A DNA stretch of 64,000 nucleotides from an uncultured Prevotellaceae bacterium. Lineage in GTDB: Bacteria; Bacteroidota; Bacteroidia; Bacteroidales; Bacteroidaceae. Below the pieces are notes generated by a model. It saw nothing but the letters and a program-made list of their open reading frames with translations. It was not told the origin of the DNA and made no database searches. How positions within the stretch are numbered: position 1 is the stretch's first letter; the number at the start of each line of letters is the position of its first letter. This document shows positions 16,888 through 26,593 of this stretch, piece by piece. Location: positions 19,755-83,754 of the forward strand of contig OMWH01000012.1 in the NCBI GenBank assembly GCA_900314755.1, read 5' to 3'. The translations under genes and the position numbers were made by a program.

Positions 16888-18090
16888 ATGCCAGAAATAT
16901 CTGTACGCGGACTGGAGATGCCAGAGTCACCGATTCGGAAACTCGCTCCACTAGCCGCAGCCGCAAAGAAACGTGGTACCCATGTGTATCATCTGAACAT
17001 CGGACAGCCAGACCTGCCTACCCCACAGGTGGGACTTGACGCATTGAAACAAATCGATCGTCATATTCTGGAGTATTCTCCCTCGCAGGGCTATCTGAGT
17101 TATCGGGAGAAATTGGTCAGCTATTATGCCAAATACAATATCAACGTCACTGCAGACGATATTATCATCACCTCCGGAGGTAGTGAGGCTGTGCTCTTTG
17201 CTTTCCTCTCTTGTCTGAATCCCGGTGATGAGATTATCGTCCCTGAGCCTGCTTATGCCAACTACATGGCGTTCGCCATCTCTGCCGGTGCAAAGATCCG
17301 TACGATTGCCACGACGATTGAAGAAGGATTCTCACTTCCGAAGGTGGAGAAATTTGAGGAACTCATCAATGACCGCACGCGTGCCATCATGATCTGCAAT
17401 CCTAATAATCCGACAGGATACCTTTACACACGCAGGGAGATGCAGCAGATCCGTGACCTGGTAAAGAAATATGACCTCTACCTTTTCTCTGATGAGGTGT
17501 ACCGTGAGTATATCTACACAGGGTCTCCCTATATCTCCGCTTGTCATCTGGAAGGTATCGAGCAGAATGTCATACTCATTGATTCCGTATCGAAACGATA
17601 TTCGGAGTGTGGCATCCGCATCGGAGCACTGATCACCAAGAACGCAGAGGTCCGCAAGGCTGTGATGAAGTTCTGTCAGGCGAGACTATCCCCTCCTCTG
17701 ATAGGACAGATTGTCGCTGAGGCTTCACTCGATGCACCAGAGGATTATTACAGGGACGTATATGACGAGTATGTGGAACGTCGTAAATGTCTGATTGACG
17801 GACTCAACCGCATACCGGGAGTATACTCACCGATCCCCATGGGAGCCTTCTATACTGTCGCTAAGCTGCCAGTGGATGACGCAGAGAAGTTCTGCCGCTG
17901 GTGTCTTGCAGACTTTGAATACGAGGGCGAGACCGTCATGATGGCACCTGCTGCAGGTTTCTATACTACTCCCGGAGCGGGCTTCAATCAGGTACGTATC
18001 GCCTATGTGCTGAAGAAGGAAGACCTTGAGCGTGCCCTTATTGTACTGCAAAAGGCACTGGAGGCATATCCTGGGAGAGTCCTAGAATAA
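16888..18090 (+). CDS. Class I PLP-dependent aminotransferase (aspartate aminotransferase-like)
   Basis: The 400-residue fold-type I aminotransferase has NIGQPDLPTP, ITSGGSEA, NPNNPTGYLY (N174), FSDEVYREY (D202, Y205) and DSVSKRYSECGIRIG with the PLP lysine at K236. Substrate range is not certain; aspartate or a related amino acid with 2-oxoglutarate is likely. The stop overlaps the next ATG (TAATG), so translation is probably coupled to the LolC/E-type permease, though no functional link is obvious. The start is supported by a promoter 26 bp upstream. Confidence 0.88.
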   Translation: MPEISVRGLEMPESPIRKLAPLAAAAKKRGTHVYHLNIGQPDLPTPQVGLDALKQIDRHILEYSPSQGYLSYREKLVSYYAKYNINVTADDIIITSGGSEAVLFAFLSCLNPGDEIIVPEPAYANYMAFAISAGAKIRTIATTIEEGFSLPKVEKFEELINDRTRAIMICNPNNPTGYLYTRREMQQIRDLVKKYDLYLFSDEVYREYIYTGSPYISACHLEGIEQNVILIDSVSKRYSECGIRIGALITKNAEVRKAVMKFCQARLSPPLIGQIVAEASLDAPEDYYRDVYDEYVERRKCLIDGLNRIPGVYSPIPMGAFYTVAKLPVDDAEKFCRWCLADFEYEGETVMMAPAAGFYTTPGAGFNQVRIAYVLKKEDLERALIVLQKALEAYPGRVLE

Positions 18091-19337
18091 TGAATTTTCC
18101 TTTTTTCCTTGCCCATCGGATCTACTCCGATAATGGCGACAACCGCAAGGTGAGCCGTCCTGCTATTCGTATAGCTACCATTGGGGTCGCCATCGGACTT
18201 GCCGTCATGATCATCACGGTAAGCGTTGTGATGGGGTTCAAGCATACCATCCGCGACAAAGTAGTGGGATTCGGCAGCCATATACAGGTTGAAAGTTTCA
18301 TATCCTCACAGTCCGCGACACCCTGCCCTATCTGTATCGACGACTCACTGATGAATGTGCTGAAGCATATCGACGGTGTCCGTCATGTAGGGCGTTATGC
18401 ACTGACTCATGGAATTCTTAAAACAGACAATGACTTCCTGGGGGTCGTCTTCAAGGGTATCGGTGAGGATTATAACGTGCAATTCCTGGAACAGAACCTT
18501 GTAGAAGGCAAGATGCAGAAGTTCTCATCTACGAAGAGTTCCTATCAGTTGCTGATATCCAAGAGGATCGCTGACAAACTGGGACTGAAAGTGGGCGAGA
18601 AGCTGTTTGCCTATTTCATTGATTATCAAAATGTAAGGGCACGTAAGTTTACCATCGCAGGCATCTATGAGACCAATATGACGCAGTTTGACGAGACGCT
18701 CTGCTTCACAGACCTTCCCATCCCCGTGAAACTCAATAACTGGGAGAAGGATCAGTGCAGCGGTGCAGAACTGCTTGTCAACGATTTCGACCAGTTGCAG
18801 CATACCTCTGAATTGGTCATAGAGACAGTGAACCGCCATACAGACCATAACGGAGAGATTCTTACCTCCCATACCATTCAGGAGACATACCCACAGGTCT
18901 TCTCTTGGTTGTCACTGTTAGACATCAACGTATGGATTATCCTTGCTTTGATGATTTGTGTGGCAGGATTCACGATGATCAGCGGACTGCTTATCATCAT
19001 CCTGGAACGCACACAGATGATTGGTCTCATGAAAGCCCTGGGTGCCCGCAACAAGAGTGTGCGCCACACTTTCCTGTGGTTTGCCGCCTTCATTATCGGA
19101 CAAGGTATGCTGTGGGGAAATGTGATTGGTATCGGTCTTATTCTGATACAGCAACACACCGGATTCATCCAGCTGGACCCTGCCAACTATTATGTCACGA
19201 CAGCACCTATGGAACTGGACATTCCCCTTATCCTGTTGCTGAACGTGGCAACATTATTAGTAACCCTCTTCGTCCTGATTGCCCCCTCTTTCCTTGTCTC
19301 CCGCATCCATCCCGCAAAATCCATGCGATATGAGTAA
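18090..19337 (+). CDS. LolC/LolE-type ABC permease (FtsX/MacB fold)
   Basis: The 415-residue inner-membrane protein has the four-helix topology of lipoprotein-releasing permeases. One helix near residues 30-50 (IGVAIGLAVMIITVSVVMGF) is followed by a large periplasmic domain, then three C-terminal helices (IILALMICVAGFTMISGLLI and two more). It ends with IHPAKSMRYE, the typical PxxxLRYE-like tail. These permeases move lipoproteins to LolA. No LolD ATPase is adjacent; a solitary ABC ATPase encoded at 23964 is one candidate. It overlaps the helicase start by 8 bp. Confidence 0.85.
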   Translation: MNFPFFLAHRIYSDNGDNRKVSRPAIRIATIGVAIGLAVMIITVSVVMGFKHTIRDKVVGFGSHIQVESFISSQSATPCPICIDDSLMNVLKHIDGVRHVGRYALTHGILKTDNDFLGVVFKGIGEDYNVQFLEQNLVEGKMQKFSSTKSSYQLLISKRIADKLGLKVGEKLFAYFIDYQNVRARKFTIAGIYETNMTQFDETLCFTDLPIPVKLNNWEKDQCSGAELLVNDFDQLQHTSELVIETVNRHTDHNGEILTSHTIQETYPQVFSWLSLLDINVWIILALMICVAGFTMISGLLIIILERTQMIGLMKALGARNKSVRHTFLWFAAFIIGQGMLWGNVIGIGLILIQQHTGFIQLDPANYYVTTAPMELDIPLILLLNVATLLVTLFVLIAPSFLVSRIHPAKSMRYE

Positions 19338-21069
19338 GCTAACGCTAGATACAGACAACAAGGAATGGCAACAGGCATTGCAGATTGTCCAATATACCCG
19401 TCGCTCCCTGTTCCTCACCGGAAAGGCAGGAACAGGAAAATCGACATTCTTGCGTTATGTGGCGGAGTCGACCAAGAAAAAGTATGTGATACTGGCGCCT
19501 ACAGGTATCGCGGCTATCAATGCCGGGGGACAGACGTTACACTCGTTTTTCAAGTTGCCGTTCCATCCCTTGCTGCCTAATGACTCACGCTATAACATCC
19601 GGAACATCCGTAAGACCCTGAAATACAGTGGCGACACCATCAAGCTGTTGCGGGAACTGGAGCTTATCATCATCGATGAGATTTCCATGGTGCGGTCCGA
19701 CATCATCGATTTTATCGACAAGGTGTTGCGTATCTACTGCCGTAACATGCGGGAACCCTTCGGAGGGAAACAACTACTGCTGGTGGGTGATATCTTCCAG
19801 TTAGAACCCGTCATCAAGGAAGATGAATGGCGGTTGATGCAACCCTTCTACAGCTCTGCCTATTTCTTCGCCGCAAAAGTGTGGCAGGAGATCAGACTCG
19901 TGAGCATAGAACTGCGGAAGGTCTACCGCCAAAGCGACAAGCACTTCATCGGAATGCTCGACAGGATCAGGCAGAATCAAGCGACAGAGGAAGACCTGAA
20001 AGCTATTAATGCACGGAGTCATGTCTCCGCTCCGCAGGTGAGAGGGGACGGTTCCTTTGAGATAACCCTCGCCACCCGCAGAGACACTGTCGATTATATC
20101 AACGAGCAACAACTCTCTAAGCTGGAGGGCGAAGCGACGACCTTCAAAGGAAGGATCACGGGAGAATTTCCGGAGACATCCCTGCCGGCTCCCATGGAAC
20201 TGGAGGTCAAACCCGGAGCACAGGTCATATTCATCAAGAATGACAAAGAGAAACGGTGGGTCAACGGAACCCTCGGGGTCGTCATCTACATAGACCGGGA
20301 AGAAGGTGTTATCACCGTTGTTGATGAAGACGGTCACGAATATGACGTAGAGCGTGAGATATGGGAGAACATGCGCTACACCTTTAACGAGAAAGAACAG
20401 AAGATAGAAGAGGAGCAACTGGGCACCTTCATACAATTTCCTCTCAGACTCGCCTGGGCGATCACTGTCCATAAGAGTCAGGGACTGACATTCCGTAAGG
20501 TACGCATAGACTTCTCTGGCGGAGCATTTGCCGGTGGACAGACCTATGTGGCTCTTAGCCGTTGCACGTCACTGGAAGGAATCACGCTGGAAGAGCCCAT
20601 CAGGAAGAGTGACATCTTCGTACGTGCTGAGGTGGTCGCCTTCGCCAACCGCTATAATGACGGACAACTCATCCGGCAGGCTATCTACGAGAGCAAGGCT
20701 GACAAGGAATACCACAATGCCATGGAGGCTTTCGACCGACAGGACTACGATGCCTTCCTGCATTATTTCTTCCTCGCCATCCACAGCCGCTATGACATTG
20801 AGAAACCTGCCGCCAAACGACTCATACGCAGGAAACTGGGAGTGATCACCCGCCTGCAAAAGGAATGTGAGCATCTGCAGGCAGAGATTGACCACAAAGA
20901 GGAAATGCTGAAGCGCTTAGCGGCGGAATATGTACTGATGGGCAAAGAGTGTGAGCATGAGCACATGCCTGAAGCTGCCATCCGCAACTATGAAAAGGCA
21001 CTGGAACTCTATCCTGATGCCGCAGAGGCACAACGAAGAATCAAGAAACTTAAAAAGAATAAGACATGA
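19330..21069 (+). CDS. PIF1-like superfamily 1 DNA helicase with C-terminal TPR segment
   Basis: The start is set at ATG 19330 (MSKLTLD), giving 579 residues. Residues 31-38 are a Walker A motif (GKAGTGKS) and LIIIDEISMVRSD is Walker B. Later motifs VTVHKSQGLTF-like (AITVHKSQGLTFRKVRID) and TYVALSRCTSLEGI identify the RecD/PIF1 branch. It unwinds DNA using ATP, 5' to 3' in known relatives. After about residue 430 there is a helical extension that ends in a TPR-like AIRNYEKALELYPDAAEAQR. Its stop overlaps ispE by 4 bp. Confidence 0.85.
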   Translation: MSKLTLDTDNKEWQQALQIVQYTRRSLFLTGKAGTGKSTFLRYVAESTKKKYVILAPTGIAAINAGGQTLHSFFKLPFHPLLPNDSRYNIRNIRKTLKYSGDTIKLLRELELIIIDEISMVRSDIIDFIDKVLRIYCRNMREPFGGKQLLLVGDIFQLEPVIKEDEWRLMQPFYSSAYFFAAKVWQEIRLVSIELRKVYRQSDKHFIGMLDRIRQNQATEEDLKAINARSHVSAPQVRGDGSFEITLATRRDTVDYINEQQLSKLEGEATTFKGRITGEFPETSLPAPMELEVKPGAQVIFIKNDKEKRWVNGTLGVVIYIDREEGVITVVDEDGHEYDVEREIWENMRYTFNEKEQKIEEEQLGTFIQFPLRLAWAITVHKSQGLTFRKVRIDFSGGAFAGGQTYVALSRCTSLEGITLEEPIRKSDIFVRAEVVAFANRYNDGQLIRQAIYESKADKEYHNAMEAFDRQDYDAFLHYFFLAIHSRYDIEKPAAKRLIRRKLGVITRLQKECEHLQAEIDHKEEMLKRLAAEYVLMGKECEHEHMPEAAIRNYEKALELYPDAAEAQRRIKKLKKNKT

Positions 21070-21896
21070 TTATCTTCCCTATCGCAAAGGTAAATCTGGG
21101 ATTGAATGTGGTGGAGCGTCGTCCCGATGGGTATCATAACCTGCAGACTGTGTTTTATCCTGTCGGCATCCAAGATGCCTTGGAGATATTCCCCATGGCA
21201 GAGGACTTTCCCTCTGAGGTAGACTGTGACATCAAGGTATCGAATATACCCATTGAGGGAGACGATCAGCGTAACCTCGTGGTGAGAGCCTACCAACTGC
21301 TGAAGCAGGACTTCCCCAACCTCCCCCGCCTGCACGTCCACCTTTATAAGGGCATTCCCACACAAGCAGGAATGGGTGGCGGCTCCAGTGATGCCTCTGC
21401 CATGCTACGCTTGCTCAACACATCATTCCAGCTGAACCTCAGTGATGAGAAACTGATCAGCTACGCATCCAAACTGGGGGCAGACTGTGCCATCTTCATC
21501 CTCAACCGACCCGCCTATGCAGAGGGCATCGGTGAGAAACTCTATCCCATGGACGTTGACTTGAGCGGCTGGTATATGGCTGTCGTACGACCCGACATCC
21601 CCGTACCTACCAAAGAAGCATTTGCACGCATCAAGCCACATTTTCCTCAGAAGTGTTGCCGTGACATTGTCATGCAACCCGTAGAAACATGGAAAGAGGA
21701 ACTGGTTAATGATTTCGAGGAGAGTGTCTTCGCCCTCCACCCCGAACTCGCAGCCATCAAAGAGCGACTCTATCAACTGGGAGCCACCTATGCGGCAATG
21801 AGTGGCAGCGGGAGTGCGCTGTTCGGACTGTTCCGCCAACCCATAGACCTCCAGTCATCCTTCGAGGGTATGTTTTCCACCTGCTTAAAGCTCTGA
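21066..21896 (+). CDS. ispE: 4-diphosphocytidyl-2-C-methyl-D-erythritol kinase
   Basis: The 276-residue GHMP kinase phosphorylates CDP-ME in the non-mevalonate isoprenoid pathway. Visible motifs are the N-terminal AKVNLGLNVVERRPDGYHNL, the ATP loop AGMGGGSSDASAML (GGGSSDAS at 104-111), and the C-terminal AAMSGSGSALFGLF. Length is normal. It is last in the aminotransferase-permease-helicase-ispE operon and overlaps the helicase gene by 4 bp. A weak hairpin follows. Confidence 0.95.
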   Translation: MIIFPIAKVNLGLNVVERRPDGYHNLQTVFYPVGIQDALEIFPMAEDFPSEVDCDIKVSNIPIEGDDQRNLVVRAYQLLKQDFPNLPRLHVHLYKGIPTQAGMGGGSSDASAMLRLLNTSFQLNLSDEKLISYASKLGADCAIFILNRPAYAEGIGEKLYPMDVDLSGWYMAVVRPDIPVPTKEAFARIKPHFPQKCCRDIVMQPVETWKEELVNDFEESVFALHPELAAIKERLYQLGATYAAMSGSGSALFGLFRQPIDLQSSFEGMFSTCLKL

Positions 21897-21918
21897 CAGA
21901 CAGGCATAAAAAAAAGAA

Positions 21919-21938
21919 TGATTGTCTCACGACAATCA
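21919..21938. terminator. Hairpin between convergent ispE and DUF3256 genes
   Basis: TGATTGTC and GACAATCA form an 8-bp stem with loop TCAC, with A-rich sequence on the left and ATCTTTCATT on the right. The T-run is imperfect, so strength is uncertain. The remaining gap to 22059 shows only a small GTAGCA/TGCTAC hairpin. Confidence 0.55.
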
Positions 21939-22059
21939 ATCTTTCATTAACCTTAATAATCTAATACCATGAAAAACACACCACAAAAATACGAATAATT
22001 CTCGCTCCATGCAAGAAATGTAGCAAAGAATGCTACGGAATTTAACGTATTTTAAACAC

Positions 22060-22617
22060 TTACTGCTTCCATTCTACGTTTTTTAACCAAGAAACCCCCT
22101 TTTCTTGTTCTTCGGTGGCTGGATAATCCAGTGCAATAGATTGCTGAAGTTTCAGACCCTTTGAAGGAATCTCCACAAAATCAGCCACATAGGGTTCATG
22201 AGGAAGCGTAAGGTGTGCGGATACGTTCACTGGAGTCCAATGAACAGAGAAAATATCTATTCTGCTCTCGGGTGCCGCCACCCCACAAGTCGTTATCATA
22301 CAGATAACCTGACTGCAACTGTCGACGGGGTGAGACACAGGCATCATCTGCATCTTCACCTTCATGGCAGGACTCACTTGCAAGACAAGAGACTCGTCAG
22401 TCATTGACAGCATCTCACTCTTACCGCCTAATTCATTATTGACCACCGCCTTCATACCAGAATCAATGAAGTCGATGAAGTCAAGGCGGTTATTCTCCGT
22501 CAGATAAGGCAGCAGACTGTCCGGCATCTGCAGGAAGACATCCCTCATCTTCGGCTGTGCCTCACAAAGGGAGCACAGCGAAGACAGGAGGACACATATC
22601 ATCCAAAATGTTCTCAT
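22060..22617 (-). CDS. DUF3256 family secreted protein
   Basis: The 185-residue protein has a signal peptide (MRTFWMICVLLSSLCSLCEA) cut near AQ. The mature part has MRDVFLQMPDSLLPYLTENN and NRLDFIDFIDSGMKAVV, the conserved start of the DUF3256 family of Bacteroidota. Function is unknown; it is expected in the periplasm or outer envelope. It lies 23 bp after paaK, at the end of the ileS operon. Confidence 0.75.
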   Translation of the reverse strand: MRTFWMICVLLSSLCSLCEAQPKMRDVFLQMPDSLLPYLTENNRLDFIDFIDSGMKAVVNNELGGKSEMLSMTDESLVLQVSPAMKVKMQMMPVSHPVDSCSQVICMITTCGVAAPESRIDIFSVHWTPVNVSAHLTLPHEPYVADFVEIPSKGLKLQQSIALDYPATEEQEKGVSWLKNVEWKQ

Positions 22618-22640
22618 ATACCTTATTATATATATATATA

Positions 22641-23948
22641 TTAACCACGACCAGGACGGAGATCTTTCACCCTGACAGCCTTACCCTCACTGACAGGCAG
22701 AGACCCCTTCTTCACCAGTTTGACACGAGGAGTCAGCAGTATCTCATCCTTCAGCGCACGCTGGATATCCTTTGTCATCTTCTGAAGCTCAGGATATACG
22801 TCCGTTGTCAGACCGTCCAACTCCACCTCTACCGTCATGATGTCATTATCATCCTCCGTGTCGAGGGTGATCAGATAGTTGCTACCCAGACCTGGATACT
22901 GCACGAGGATCTTCTCCACCTGCATCGGGAACACATTGACACCCTTGATGATAAACATATCATCAGTACGACCTTTGATACGGTCGATACGGCGGTGTGT
23001 ACGTCCGCAAGGACACTCTCCGGGAATGATACGGGTAAGGTCACGGGTACGGTAACGCAGGATAGGCATCATGGTACGGTCCAATGTCGTGAGGATCATC
23101 TCACCGATCTCCCCGTCAGGCACAGGCTCCAGCGTGTCCGGGTCGACAATCTCCAGGATATAGTTATCTTCCCAGAGATGCATACCATTCTGTTCCAGAC
23201 ACTCAAAGGCGACACCAGGACCATTCATCTCCGTCATGCCGAACGAGTTATATGCCTTGACACCCAACAGTCGCTCGATACGACGGCGCTGTTCCTCCGT
23301 ATGAGGCTCTGCACCAATAAACAAGGTACGGAGACTGGTGGAACGGGGGTCCACACCTTCCTCCTGGAAGACCTCAGCGAGACGGATGGCATAGGACGGG
23401 ATGGCATGCAGGCACGTCGTTCCGAAGTCCTTGATAAACATAATCTGGCGCTTGGAGTTGCCGGCAGCTGCCGGTACCGTGGTGGCACCCAGCTTCTCCG
23501 CACCATACTGGAAGCCCAAGCCACCAGTGAACATGCCATAGCCGGAAGAGTTCTGGAAGACATCCGTGTCACGGCATCCCACCATATACATGTCACGGGC
23601 AATCATGTTCGCCCATGAATCGATGTCATGACGGGAATAGGTCACGACAGTAGGATGACCGGTGGTACCACTGGTAGAGTGGATACGGATGGCATCTTTC
23701 ATGTCACCGCCCACCAGACCGAAGGGATAGTTGTCACGCAGGTCCTGCTTCGTGGTAAAAGGAATCTTACGGATATCCTCTATGGTCTGAATACTGTCGG
23801 GAGTAATCCCCAGGTCACCTAAGCGCTTCTTATAGAATGGTGACCTCAGACTGATCTCAATAGACTGACGTAGTTTCTTCACTTGCAATGCCTCCAGCTC
23901 TTTGCGGGGCATCGTCTCTAATTCCGGTTGCCAATACTGATTGTTCAT
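22641..23948 (-). CDS. paaK: Phenylacetate-CoA ligase family adenylate-forming enzyme
   Basis: The 435-residue protein has the family's ATP-binding motif STSGTTGHPTVVTYS, the ERGIR-like acyl-binding segment, YNSFGMTEMNGPG, and the C-terminal lid with RIKGRTDDMFIIKGVNVFP. These enzymes activate phenylacetate or a similar aryl acid as a CoA thioester. In anaerobic Bacteroidota they are thought to act with indolepyruvate-type ferredoxin oxidoreductases, but none is in this window. It is 15 bp after the ABC ATPase gene. Confidence 0.88.
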   Translation of the reverse strand: MNNQYWQPELETMPRKELEALQVKKLRQSIEISLRSPFYKKRLGDLGITPDSIQTIEDIRKIPFTTKQDLRDNYPFGLVGGDMKDAIRIHSTSGTTGHPTVVTYSRHDIDSWANMIARDMYMVGCRDTDVFQNSSGYGMFTGGLGFQYGAEKLGATTVPAAAGNSKRQIMFIKDFGTTCLHAIPSYAIRLAEVFQEEGVDPRSTSLRTLFIGAEPHTEEQRRRIERLLGVKAYNSFGMTEMNGPGVAFECLEQNGMHLWEDNYILEIVDPDTLEPVPDGEIGEMILTTLDRTMMPILRYRTRDLTRIIPGECPCGRTHRRIDRIKGRTDDMFIIKGVNVFPMQVEKILVQYPGLGSNYLITLDTEDDNDIMTVEVELDGLTTDVYPELQKMTKDIQRALKDEILLTPRVKLVKKGSLPVSEGKAVRVKDLRPGRG

Positions 23949-23963
23949 ATCGTTTAGTTTTTA

Positions 23964-24608
23964 TTATAAGTTCAAAGTATAGTCATAATGCAAGGGCAGT
24001 TGCTTACCGATACTCGTCGCAATGATGCCGCACTGAGTACGGTCCTTTACCTCTTCCACAAGGTCCGCCATCAACTGCGCGTTCCTGTCGTCAAGATGGG
24101 AGATAGGCTCGTCGACAATCAGGAAGTCACAGGGCTGCACGAGTGCCCGGATAAAGGCGACACGCTGCTGCTGCCCCTGAGAGAGGATGCCAGCCTTGAC
24201 CTGCAGCTTATCCCCGATGTCCAGCCGCTCAAACCATTCCTCGATGGTCGGGCGGTCAAACAGCCCTGTCAGGCGGTTCTTGATCTCCACATTCTCCCAT
24301 GCCGTCAACTCCGGGAAGAGACGCATCTCCTGGAACAGCATACTCAGGTGCTGCTGACGGATATCCACCCATTGGGCGACCGTCATCTCCCGGACATCCT
24401 GATCATCGAAGCACAGCTGTCCGCTATAGTCGTGACGGTACCCCAGCAGGTAACTGCAGAACGTGCTCTTCCCCATCCCACTGCCTGCCTCGATGAGATA
24501 GGAACTGCCCCGCTCAAAGCACACCTCGCTGAGCCAGACATCAGAGATCAGGTCGTCACGCTGGGCAAAGACCTGAGGTAATACCTGATGGAGAATGATC
24601 TGTTTCAT
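23964..24608 (-). CDS. Solitary ABC transporter ATP-binding protein
   Basis: This 214-residue ATPase has Walker A (IEAGSGMGKSTFCSYLLG), a Q-loop (LSMLFQEMRLFPELTAWENV), the signature ILSQGQQQRVAFIRAL and Walker B DFLIVDEPISHLD. The signature reads LSQGQ rather than LSGGQ. Its size and LFPELTAWENV loop recall LolD/FtsE-type ATPases of the MacB class. No permease is next to it; the nearest in the window is the LolC/E-type protein at 18090. The start is ATG 24608 rather than a GTG two codons upstream. Confidence 0.8.
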   Translation of the reverse strand: MKQIILHQVLPQVFAQRDDLISDVWLSEVCFERGSSYLIEAGSGMGKSTFCSYLLGYRHDYSGQLCFDDQDVREMTVAQWVDIRQQHLSMLFQEMRLFPELTAWENVEIKNRLTGLFDRPTIEEWFERLDIGDKLQVKAGILSQGQQQRVAFIRALVQPCDFLIVDEPISHLDDRNAQLMADLVEEVKDRTQCGIIATSIGKQLPLHYDYTLNL

Positions 24609-24624
24609 ACACACACATATTATA

Positions 24625-25341
24625 TTATTTACTCAGTTGCGCCATCATAATGGCAGAGAGCCCCGCCGTCTCCGTGCGCAGCCTGCTGCTGCCCAGATGG
24701 ACAGAGCGGTAACCATGAGCCATCGCCTCACGCACCTCATCCACCGAGAAGTCACCTTCCGGACCAATCAGGATGGTCACCTCCTCCGAGACAGGCATCG
24801 CCTTGAGCTCATCGAAAAGGTAACGGCGCTCCACCTCGTCATAGCAATGAGCGATATACAGCCCTCCCACACGGCAGTCCGTGATAAAATCCCTGAAAGG
24901 AACGATGTCGTGAAGGTCCGTCTTCCACGCCTTACGGCTCTGCTTCATCGCCGAGACCACGATCTTATCCAGTCGTGCCGTCTTGACGACGCTGCGCTCC
25001 GAGAACTTACAATCGAGGAAAGTTATCTCATCAACCCCTATCTCCACAGCTTTCTCCACCATCCATTCCATACGGTCCATCAGTTTCGTGGGGGCGATGG
25101 CAAGGTGAACACGCCCCTGCCAGGGACGCTGCTGCGGAAGGACCTCCAGGACATCATACATACAATGGTGATTCGACGCCACCGTGACGACGGCACGGTA
25201 AAAACACCCCTGTCCGTCCATGAGCATCATCTCGTCACCAGCAGAGAGACGGAGCACCCGTACCGCATGTGACGCCTCGTCAGCAGGCAGCTCATGAGCG
25301 ACTGCCGCGTCAGGCACATAGAAATATCTCACCTCCTTCAT
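24625..25341 (-). CDS. rsmE: 16S rRNA (uracil-1498-N3)-methyltransferase
   Basis: The 238-residue SPOUT enzyme has an N-terminal PUA-like part (HAVRVLRLSAGDEMMLMDG) and C-terminal knot motifs ILIGPEGDFSVDEV and VHLGSSRLRTETAGLSAIMM, which are diagnostic for RsmE. It methylates U1498 of 16S rRNA in the assembled small subunit. It overlaps the transporter gene by 4 bp. Confidence 0.93.
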   Translation of the reverse strand: MKEVRYFYVPDAAVAHELPADEASHAVRVLRLSAGDEMMLMDGQGCFYRAVVTVASNHHCMYDVLEVLPQQRPWQGRVHLAIAPTKLMDRMEWMVEKAVEIGVDEITFLDCKFSERSVVKTARLDKIVVSAMKQSRKAWKTDLHDIVPFRDFITDCRVGGLYIAHCYDEVERRYLFDELKAMPVSEEVTILIGPEGDFSVDEVREAMAHGYRSVHLGSSRLRTETAGLSAIMMAQLSK

Positions 25342-26588
25342 AATAACGCCTCCTTCTTCTCAGGATGGAACAAAAAATGGAAAGCGACACCGACTATCAA
25401 GGCATAGACGGCGAAGACATACCAGCACTCAGCCCATTGCACACTGCCATCCGCTGCGGTATGCGCATTGACGACAGCCTGAGCCGCCAGGGAGCCTATC
25501 GTGGCACCGAAACCGTTGGTCATCAGCAGGAACATCCCCTGGGCACTCGACCGCATCTTTGTGTCAGTAGTCTGGTTGATGAACAGTGAGCCGCTGATAT
25601 TGAAGAAGTCAAAGGCGACCCCATAGATGACCATGGAGAGTACAAACATCCAGACACCACTGCCTGGGTTACCCATTCCCAACAGTCCGAAACGGAGGAA
25701 CCAGGCAACGGCGGCTATCACCACCACCTTCTTGATGCCGAACCGCTTCATGAAGAAAGGGATGAGCAGGATACTGAAGGTCTCACTGAACTGCGAGATA
25801 GAATAGAGTATCACAGGGTATTTCACACCGAAAGAGTCCGCATACGCAGGAACGGACTGGAAATGGTTGATGTAAGGAGTCGCAAAGCCATTGGTGATCT
25901 GCAGACAGATACCTATGAACACGGAGAAAACAAGAAAGACAGCCATGTCCCTCCTCTTAAACAGCACGAATGCCTGCAGACCGAACCGCTCCGCATAGGA
26001 CCTGTTCCCCTGTCTCCTGTTCACGGGACAGGAAGGTAAGGTAAAAGAATAGAGGAATAACAGGATGCCCAGCACACCGCTGACAATAAACTGGTTGTGG
26101 TTCTGCTCATAGTCCATGACATCCACGAACCACATCATAGCGATGAAGCCGACCGTGCCAAACACACGTATCGGCGGGAAACTCTTCACGATATCCTGTC
26201 CTTCCATCGTCAGGGCATTATAGGCGACAGAATAAGACAGGGAGAGGGAAGGCATGTAAAAGGCGATACTCAGGCTGTACAGGGAGAACAAGACAGGGAA
26301 AGAAACATGCATACCTGCCTGCTGCCCATACAACCCAGCCAGCACCATGGACACGCCAGCCACCAGATGGCAACAGCCGTATAACCGCTGGGCGGGAATC
26401 CAGCGGTCAGCGATGATACCGATGACCGTCGGCATGAAGAAAGACACAAAGCCCTGCATCGCAAGGAAAGAACCGATATGATGCCCCATCCCTATCCTGC
26501 TGAGATAGATTCCCATACAGGTCAGATAGGCACCCCACACAGCGAACTGCATGAAGCTCATGATGGATAATCGTACTTTCAGGTTCAT
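25338..26588 (-). CDS. MFS transporter of the nucleoside:H+ symporter (NupG-like) family
   Basis: The 416-residue protein has twelve predicted membrane helices. The opening SIMSFMQFAVWGAYLTCMG and FFMPTVIGIIADRWIPAQRL are typical of the NupG/XapB branch of the major facilitator superfamily. It probably imports nucleosides with protons across the inner membrane; actual substrate cannot be read. It overlaps rsmE by 4 bp and follows a small gene by 5 bp. Confidence 0.85.
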   Translation of the reverse strand: MNLKVRLSIMSFMQFAVWGAYLTCMGIYLSRIGMGHHIGSFLAMQGFVSFFMPTVIGIIADRWIPAQRLYGCCHLVAGVSMVLAGLYGQQAGMHVSFPVLFSLYSLSIAFYMPSLSLSYSVAYNALTMEGQDIVKSFPPIRVFGTVGFIAMMWFVDVMDYEQNHNQFIVSGVLGILLFLYSFTLPSCPVNRRQGNRSYAERFGLQAFVLFKRRDMAVFLVFSVFIGICLQITNGFATPYINHFQSVPAYADSFGVKYPVILYSISQFSETFSILLIPFFMKRFGIKKVVVIAAVAWFLRFGLLGMGNPGSGVWMFVLSMVIYGVAFDFFNISGSLFINQTTDTKMRSSAQGMFLLMTNGFGATIGSLAAQAVVNAHTAADGSVQWAECWYVFAVYALIVGVAFHFLFHPEKKEALL

Positions 26589-26593
26589 CTTCT

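Noticed and set aside
22557-23618. 353-residue ORF antisense to paaK
   Set aside because: Thr/His-rich shadow of paaK without domain features.
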